Below are positions 58,619 through 64,000 of a stretch of DNA of 64,000 nt, one piece after another. The notes under the pieces are model-generated. The model saw nothing but the letters and a program-made list of their open reading frames with translations, had not been told where the DNA came from and ran no database searches. Numbering within the stretch: position 1 is the first letter of the stretch; each line of letters starts with the position of its first letter. The stretch lies in contig CAJXEJ010000003.1 in NCBI GenBank assembly GCA_913052475.1, positions 22,385 to 86,384 on the forward strand, read 5' to 3'. The stretch comes from an uncultured Dehalococcoidia bacterium. Lineage in GTDB: Bacteria; Chloroflexota; Dehalococcoidia; Lucifugimonadales; Lucifugimonadaceae. The position numbers and the translations under genes were made by a program.

Positions 58619-60051
58619 TGGCGACGGGTCAGCAAACAGATTCGGTTATCGCTGCGATCGCGGAATATGCGGTCAACTATGAACCAACCTCTGAACTTGC
58701 GCTCGACACAGCACGACTGACGTTGATGGACTCGATCGGGTGTGCGTTGCTTGCGATGGATTATCCGGCGTGTACGAAGTTGCTTGGACCCGACGTTGAA
58801 GGAACGGCGGTTCCGAACGGTACGAGAGTGCCTGGGACACGGTTCCAGCTTGATCCGGTGAAAGCAGCGTTCGATATCGGGGCTGCCATTCGCTGGCTTG
58901 ATTTCAATGACACATGGCTGGCTGCTGAGTGGGGTCATCCTTCCGATAATTTCGGGGCGATCTTGGCTATAGCCGATCACATGAGTCGTAAGTCTAGAAC
59001 GGAATCGACGCGACAGTTCGACGTATCTGAAGTTTTAAAAATGGGAATTAAGGCTTATGAGATTCAGGGGATTCTGGCGCTTCAAAATTCGTTTAATCGG
59101 GTGGGTATCGACCATGTGTTGCTGGTGAAGGTGGCTTCGACTGCGATTGTGACTGCGATGTTGGGCGGGGATGTGAGGCAGGTTGAGAACGCGGTTTCAA
59201 ACGCGTGGCTTGATGCGACGTTACGGACCTACCGGCATGCGCCGAATACTGGTTCACGGAAGTCCTGGGCGGCAGGCGATGCATTGGCCCGGGCGGTTCG
59301 ATTTGGGTTGAACGCCATGGCGGGTGAGATGGGTTATCCGTCGGCTTTAACGGCTCCTGGTTGGGGATTTCAGGACACATGGTTCAAGGGTGAGGAGATC
59401 GTTCTTGAGCGGAAGCTCGATTCCTATGTGATGGAGAACATTCTTTTCAAGGTTTCGTTCCCGGCGGAGTTCCACGCGCAGACGGCGGTGGAGGCTGCGT
59501 TTGAATTGCATGGGGACGTTGCTACGCGACTCGACGAGATCAACGAGATCGTGATTACTTCGCAGGAATCTGCTTTGCGGATTATCGACAAGACTGGTCC
59601 GCTAAATAATCCTGCGGACCGTGATCATTGCATTCAGTACATGACTGCGATCGGCTTACTCAAAGGTAGCCTGTCGGCGGCGGATTACGAGGATGATGTG
59701 GCTGCTGATCCGCGAGTTGATGAGCTTCGCGACAAGATGGTGATGAAGCACGATCAGCGATTTACAGACGAGTATCTCGACGCTGAGAAACGATCGATCG
59801 CAAACGCGGTGCAGGTGCGGTTCCAGGACGGTTCATCGACTGAGAATGTGACGTTTGAGTATCCAATTGGGCACAGACGCCGCCGTGAAGATGCGAAGCC
59901 ATTGCTGATGGAGAAGTTCCGGACGAATGTGGGGACTCAACTCGATGATGCGCGGGTTGAGCGGTTGGTTTCGTTGTTCGGTGATCAGGCCGTGCTTGAG
60001 GCGATGGTGGTTGATGAGTTGATGGATTTGTTGGTGCCGAGTGGCGTGTAG
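58618..60051 (+). CDS. prpD: 2-methylcitrate dehydratase (MmgE/PrpD family)
   Basis: DTARLTLMDSIGCALLAMDYPACTKLLGP; AAIRWLDFNDTWLAAEWGHPSDNFGAILAIADHMS; RTYRHAPNTGSRKSWAAGDALARAV. Confidence 0.94.
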   Translation: MATGQQTDSVIAAIAEYAVNYEPTSELALDTARLTLMDSIGCALLAMDYPACTKLLGPDVEGTAVPNGTRVPGTRFQLDPVKAAFDIGAAIRWLDFNDTWLAAEWGHPSDNFGAILAIADHMSRKSRTESTRQFDVSEVLKMGIKAYEIQGILALQNSFNRVGIDHVLLVKVASTAIVTAMLGGDVRQVENAVSNAWLDATLRTYRHAPNTGSRKSWAAGDALARAVRFGLNAMAGEMGYPSALTAPGWGFQDTWFKGEEIVLERKLDSYVMENILFKVSFPAEFHAQTAVEAAFELHGDVATRLDEINEIVITSQESALRIIDKTGPLNNPADRDHCIQYMTAIGLLKGSLSAADYEDDVAADPRVDELRDKMVMKHDQRFTDEYLDAEKRSIANAVQVRFQDGSSTENVTFEYPIGHRRRREDAKPLLMEKFRTNVGTQLDDARVERLVSLFGDQAVLEAMVVDELMDLLVPSGV

Positions 60052-60285
60052 CGGTTTGTGAGCTTCGTATGGTTGGCGTTGGACGTTTTCATCCACTCTC
60101 TAGCTCCCTTCCAAGTTGGGAGGAGTACCGGTTTCTCCGCTCGGGACATTGAGTGTGGCTGATCGATGATAGTCAGATCGTGCTCACCAAGAAGGCGATC
60201 TGGTGTTAATCTTTTTTCACTGTTTGTAATTTGGGTGGCGTGCAGGCGCATGTCGCTGGTCGAAGTAATAAGAGAAATCGAAAAT

Positions 60286-61965
60286 ATGGCTAAGACTACC
60301 GGTAGTGATCTTCTGATTCGTGCGTTGCGAGCGGAGAGCGTCGATACGGTCTTCGGTATCGCTGGCGATCACATTTTGCACATGCTCGATACCATGTTCG
60401 ACGCTCCGCTGCGGATGGTCGATTTCCGGCATGAGTCGGGCGCAGTTCATGCCGCCGACTCCTATTCAAGAATTTTGAAAAAGGGTGGAGTGATGCTTTC
60501 GACGACGCCCGGTCATGCGAACGCGCTGCCTGGTCTCGCAAATGCGATGCACTCCGAAGCTCCGGTTATCAATATTTCTGGATCGGCTGAATCGATCAAT
60601 ATGGGCCGTGGCGCGATGCAGGAGTTCGATCAGATCGGTGCAGCGAAACCGATCACCAAGGGCGCGTGGGACGTTCCATCACCGGCTCGAATTCCCGAGT
60701 ACGTTGCGCTGGCATTTCGGACTGCTCTGAGCGGTCGACAGGGTCCGGTTCACCTGACCATTCCGCATGATTTCCAGATGACGGAGGTTGATGACGCCGA
60801 GGTGGCTCGATACGCCCCTAACGAATACGGCACGCCAATGCAGGTGCTTGGCGATCCTGCCCAGATCGATCGAGCAATCGATGTCTTGAATTCGGCCAAG
60901 CGTCCGGTGATTTTCGCCGGATCATCAGCCGGTGCGACGGCTATTCCGGCTGAAGTTCAGCGACTTGTTGAGACGATGCGTATCCCGTTCTTCTCGGAGG
61001 ATTCGGCAAGGGCGTTGATACCGGACTCTCACGAATATTCGATGGGTCTTGGATACCAGCCGCTGAATCTGGCGGTTCGAAACGTCGGTGATGCTGATGT
61101 TGTTTTGATGCTGGGTAAAAAGCTCGATTACACGAACGGCTTTGGTGGGAACCCACCGTTCGCTGATGACACGAAGTTCGTGGTTGTTGATCCTTCGCCA
61201 GCGCAGGTCGCAAGGGCACGAACGGCTGCGGTTGGGATCGTTGGTGATGTGGGACCGATCGTGACTCAGATGGCCGATGCGGCTGAGAAACGCAATTGGG
61301 ACGAGCGAACCGAGTGGGTTGAGATGATGCGTACGGCTTTCGAGAACTGGCACTCAGGTCTGGCTGAACTTGGCAAGAGCGAAGATCCGATGCACCCGAT
61401 GCACGTTTCAAACGTTTTGCAAAAGTTTATCGATGATGACACTCACGTTACGTTTGATGGGGGTGACTATTGTCACTTCCTGCGGGCTTCGATCAAACGT
61501 GATGCACCGTACCGATTCCACAATGTTTCGAGCTTCGGGATGATCGGTGTTGGGTTGCCTTATGCGGTCGGTGCGCAAGTGGCACTGCCGGATAGCAAGG
61601 TGATTCTCGCGAACGGCGACGGATCGCTTGGCTTCAACGGCATGGAGATCGACACTATGGTTCGCCACAACCTTTCGGTGAAGATGTTCGTCGGGAACAA
61701 CTCGATCTGGGGCATCGACTGGCAGATTCAAAAAGGCTTGTATGGTCGACCGGTGTGGACCGATCTGCTGCCGACTCGCTACGACGTTATGGCGCAGGGC
61801 TTGGGTGCTCACGGCGAGCACGTGACGAAGGCTGAGGATCTGGAAGGTGCGATGAAACGGGCGTTCGCGTACGACGGCCCGGCGTTGTTGAACATTGATA
61901 TCGAGCAGGTGATTAGTCCGGTTGCCGAGGCTGCGATCAGTCGCAAAACCGGTTCGCACGGCTAG
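60286..61965 (+). CDS. Thiamine pyrophosphate-binding enzyme (acetolactate synthase-like family)
   Basis: GSDLLIRALRAESVDTVFGIAGDHILHMLDTM; RHESGAVHAADSYSRI; LANGDGSLGFNGMEIDTMVRHNLSVKMFVGNNSIWGID; internal ATG chosen over the 60166 start. Confidence 0.9.
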   Translation: MAKTTGSDLLIRALRAESVDTVFGIAGDHILHMLDTMFDAPLRMVDFRHESGAVHAADSYSRILKKGGVMLSTTPGHANALPGLANAMHSEAPVINISGSAESINMGRGAMQEFDQIGAAKPITKGAWDVPSPARIPEYVALAFRTALSGRQGPVHLTIPHDFQMTEVDDAEVARYAPNEYGTPMQVLGDPAQIDRAIDVLNSAKRPVIFAGSSAGATAIPAEVQRLVETMRIPFFSEDSARALIPDSHEYSMGLGYQPLNLAVRNVGDADVVLMLGKKLDYTNGFGGNPPFADDTKFVVVDPSPAQVARARTAAVGIVGDVGPIVTQMADAAEKRNWDERTEWVEMMRTAFENWHSGLAELGKSEDPMHPMHVSNVLQKFIDDDTHVTFDGGDYCHFLRASIKRDAPYRFHNVSSFGMIGVGLPYAVGAQVALPDSKVILANGDGSLGFNGMEIDTMVRHNLSVKMFVGNNSIWGIDWQIQKGLYGRPVWTDLLPTRYDVMAQGLGAHGEHVTKAEDLEGAMKRAFAYDGPALLNIDIEQVISPVAEAAISRKTGSHG

Positions 61966-61973
61966 GGAGTTTT

Positions 61974-62342
61974 TTGGAGATGCTGCCTGAAAAGTACTTC
62001 TACAGTGAGAACGATGTCGAGAAGCGTGAGCTGTTGCCGGGCGTGTGCGCACGCTTGATCTGGGGCGAGAAGATCATGATGGGCATTATCGATATCAATC
62101 CCGACACCGAGGTGCCCGAGCATTCACATCCGCACGAGCAGTGCGGTCGGGTGCTTGAGGGCGCAGCGTGGTTTTACGTTGGGGATTCTGAGCAGTTGCT
62201 GGTTGCCGGCGATCACTACGTGATTCCAGGTGATGTTCCGCATCGAGTTATGGCGACCGAAAACGGGTGTGTGGCGCTGGATATCTGGTCGCCGATTCGG
62301 GAGGAATATATCTCGGGCGATGTGGGGTTTTTCCGGGAGTAG
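61974..62342 (+). CDS. Cupin domain protein
   Basis: DINPDTEVPEHSHPHEQCGRVLEGAAWFYVGDSEQLLVAGDHYVIPGDVPHRVMA; TTG start. Confidence 0.9.
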   Translation: MEMLPEKYFYSENDVEKRELLPGVCARLIWGEKIMMGIIDINPDTEVPEHSHPHEQCGRVLEGAAWFYVGDSEQLLVAGDHYVIPGDVPHRVMATENGCVALDIWSPIREEYISGDVGFFRE

Positions 62343-62545
62343 CGCGTTTTCGGCAATTCGTGGACCTTCGATCCTTCGACTTTGCTAGGACAGGCGGGGC
62401 TCAGGATGATTCGATTGGGTGGTGAGTTCCTTCTCATGCTCAACTTAGACTTTTCGGCGGCTTTGAGCCGTTTTAAGTCATATACTTGATCGTTGTTTGA
62501 TGGCTACATATTGGTCGCTTTGCGGCAGTTTCGAAAACCCTCACT

Positions 62546-64000
62546 ATGACCCAATCTCCTTCAATTATTTATACGTGGACCGATGAGGCACCGGCACTTG
62601 CGACGCATGCGTTTCTCAAGACGATAAGTGCGTTCGTCAGGACTGCCGGAGTGGAGATAGAAACCCGTGACATTTCGCTTGCGGCGCGTGTTCTCGCACA
62701 GTTTCCGGAAGCGTTGGGCGATAAGGCTGTAGACGATGATCTCGCTGAGCTGGGTCGACTGGTAGAACTGCCAGAGGCGAACATCATCAAGCTTCCGAAC
62801 ATCAGCGCGTCTACGCCGCAGATGAAGGCTTGTATTGCCGAGCTTCAGATACTTGGATTCCCGCTACCCGAGTATCCAGACGATCCGGGAACGGATGCGG
62901 AGCGAGACGCTCGGGCACGCTATGGCAAGGCGATGGGTAGTGCGGTGAATCCGGTATTGCGGCAGGGCAATTCGGATCGTCGAGCGCCCATAGCCGTGAA
63001 GGACTTCGCACAGGCGAACCCACCAGCAATGAGTCCGTGGCCTGAAAATTCGAAAACCCATATTGCGACGATGTCGGACGGCGATTTTTTCCATAATGAG
63101 AAATCGATCACGGTGGCGGTCGATACAACAGCCAAAATTGAGCACGTTGCCGCAAATGGCAAGGTAACAACGTTGATGGAGTCGCTCCCGCTGCTGGCGG
63201 GTGAAGTGCTTGATGCAACGTTCATGAGCCGGAAGTCACTCGTGAGTTTTTTCAACGATCAGATTGAGGATGCGAATGAGCAGGACGTTCTGTATTCGTT
63301 GCATTTGAAGGCGACGATGATGAAAGTTTCCGATCCCATTATTTTTGGTCACGCGGTACGCACTTATTTTGGAAACTTGTTCACCAATCACGAGCCTGAG
63401 ATCAACGAATTAGGCGCCGATCCGAATAACGGCTTCGGTGACGTGTTGATCAAGCTTGCGGGACTTACCCGTGATCCCGAGGGGTTGATTGCCAGCGATA
63501 TCGCGAAAGACTTTGCGAACGGTCCTGGAATTGCGATGGTGGATTCACGGAAGGGCATCACAAATCTGCACGTGCCGAGTGATGTGATCATCGACGCGTC
63601 GATGCCACCGATGATCCGTGATTCGGGGCGGATGTGGAACGGCGATGGCGAACTGCAGGATGTGAAGGCGGTTATTCCTGATTCGACTTACGCAGGGATT
63701 TACGATGCGACGGTCAGGGATTGTCAAGAGAACGGTCAGCTCGATCCGGCGACGATGGGCAGTGTGCCAAACGTTGGGCTTATGGCGCAGAAGGCCGAGG
63801 AGTACGGTTCGCACGACAAAACCTTCGAGGTCGCGAGCAACGGTTTAATTCGGATCGCTGATGGATCGGGTTCGGTTCTGCTTGAGCACAGTGTCGAGCA
63901 GGGTGATATCTGGCGGGCGTGCCAGACAAAGGATGTTCCGATCAATGACTGGGTGAAGCTTGCTGTTCGACGAGCCCGAGCGACCGGTGCCCCCGCTGTT
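62546..64000 (+). CDS. icd: NADP-dependent isocitrate dehydrogenase, monomeric type (runs off window end)
   Basis: Open frame from ATG 62546 to the edge: [55 protein letters not shown]...[19 protein letters not shown]...[14 protein letters not shown]. Absent from the supplied ORF track because it has no stop. Confidence 0.95.
   Translation, partial: MTQSPSIIYTWTDEAPALATHAFLKTISAFVRTAGVEIETRDISLAARVLAQFPEALGDKAVDDDLAELGRLVELPEANIIKLPNISASTPQMKACIAELQILGFPLPEYPDDPGTDAERDARARYGKAMGSAVNPVLRQGNSDRRAPIAVKDFAQANPPAMSPWPENSKTHIATMSDGDFFHNEKSITVAVDTTAKIEHVAANGKVTTLMESLPLLAGEVLDATFMSRKSLVSFFNDQIEDANEQDVLYSLHLKATMMKVSDPIIFGHAVRTYFGNLFTNHEPEINELGADPNNGFGDVLIKLAGLTRDPEGLIASDIAKDFANGPGIAMVDSRKGITNLHVPSDVIIDASMPPMIRDSGRMWNGDGELQDVKAVIPDSTYAGIYDATVRDCQENGQLDPATMGSVPNVGLMAQKAEEYGSHDKTFEVASNGLIRIADGSGSVLLEHSVEQGDIWRACQTKDVPINDWVKLAVRRARATGAPAV

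Noticed and set aside
61408-62052. - strand ORF of 214 aa opposite the TPP enzyme
   Set aside because: Codon-shadow ORF of a confident + strand gene; no recognisable motif.
1-64000. tRNA/rRNA genes, integrases, transposases, toxin-antitoxin or phage modules
   Set aside because: Looked for characteristic motifs and found none; a tRNAscan/Infernal run would be needed for a firm negative.

Overview
The window looks like a bacterial chromosome segment of mostly housekeeping and respiratory gene clusters. The gene complement (alternative complex III, a T-box ahead of citramalate synthase, FabL-type FAS II, the DUF3090/SCO1664 pair) suggests a Chloroflexota-like lineage, but this is inference from gene content only. 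Main blocks, left to right: (1) T-box-controlled cimA (- strand, partial); (2) DUF3090, SCO1664-family and YcaQ-like genes; (3) a decayed egtD; (4) htpX with a PspAB-like gene, a GATase-like protein with altered catalytic motifs, and gyrA; (5) a decayed patch (MMPL transporter, CrtC/AttH-like lipocalin, glutamate dehydrogenase) around a GT4 glycosyltransferase; (6) rplU-rpmA-rpmE and DUF1385; (7) a his operon with embedded HAD and methyltransferase genes; (8) ErpA/IscA and YgfZ; (9) a FAS II operon (two MaoC-like genes, plsX, fabG, fabL); (10) cytochrome c maturation next to a complete alternative complex III locus; (11) a lipoprotein with a collagen-like stalk and seven ~50-aa repeats; (12) a TrpB2-like protein lacking the PLP lysine motif, beside E1 alpha/beta genes; (13) pxpABC, Na+-pump decarboxylase gamma/biotin/beta subunits, prpBCD, a TPP enzyme, a cupin and monomeric NADP-IDH (partial). 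I saw no tRNA, rRNA, CRISPR array or intact mobile element. The best leads are the TrpB-like pseudoenzyme, the collagen/propeller lipoprotein, the inactive-looking GATase, the Ile-type T-box on cimA, and the number of decayed genes. All family calls are by eye; no database search was run.
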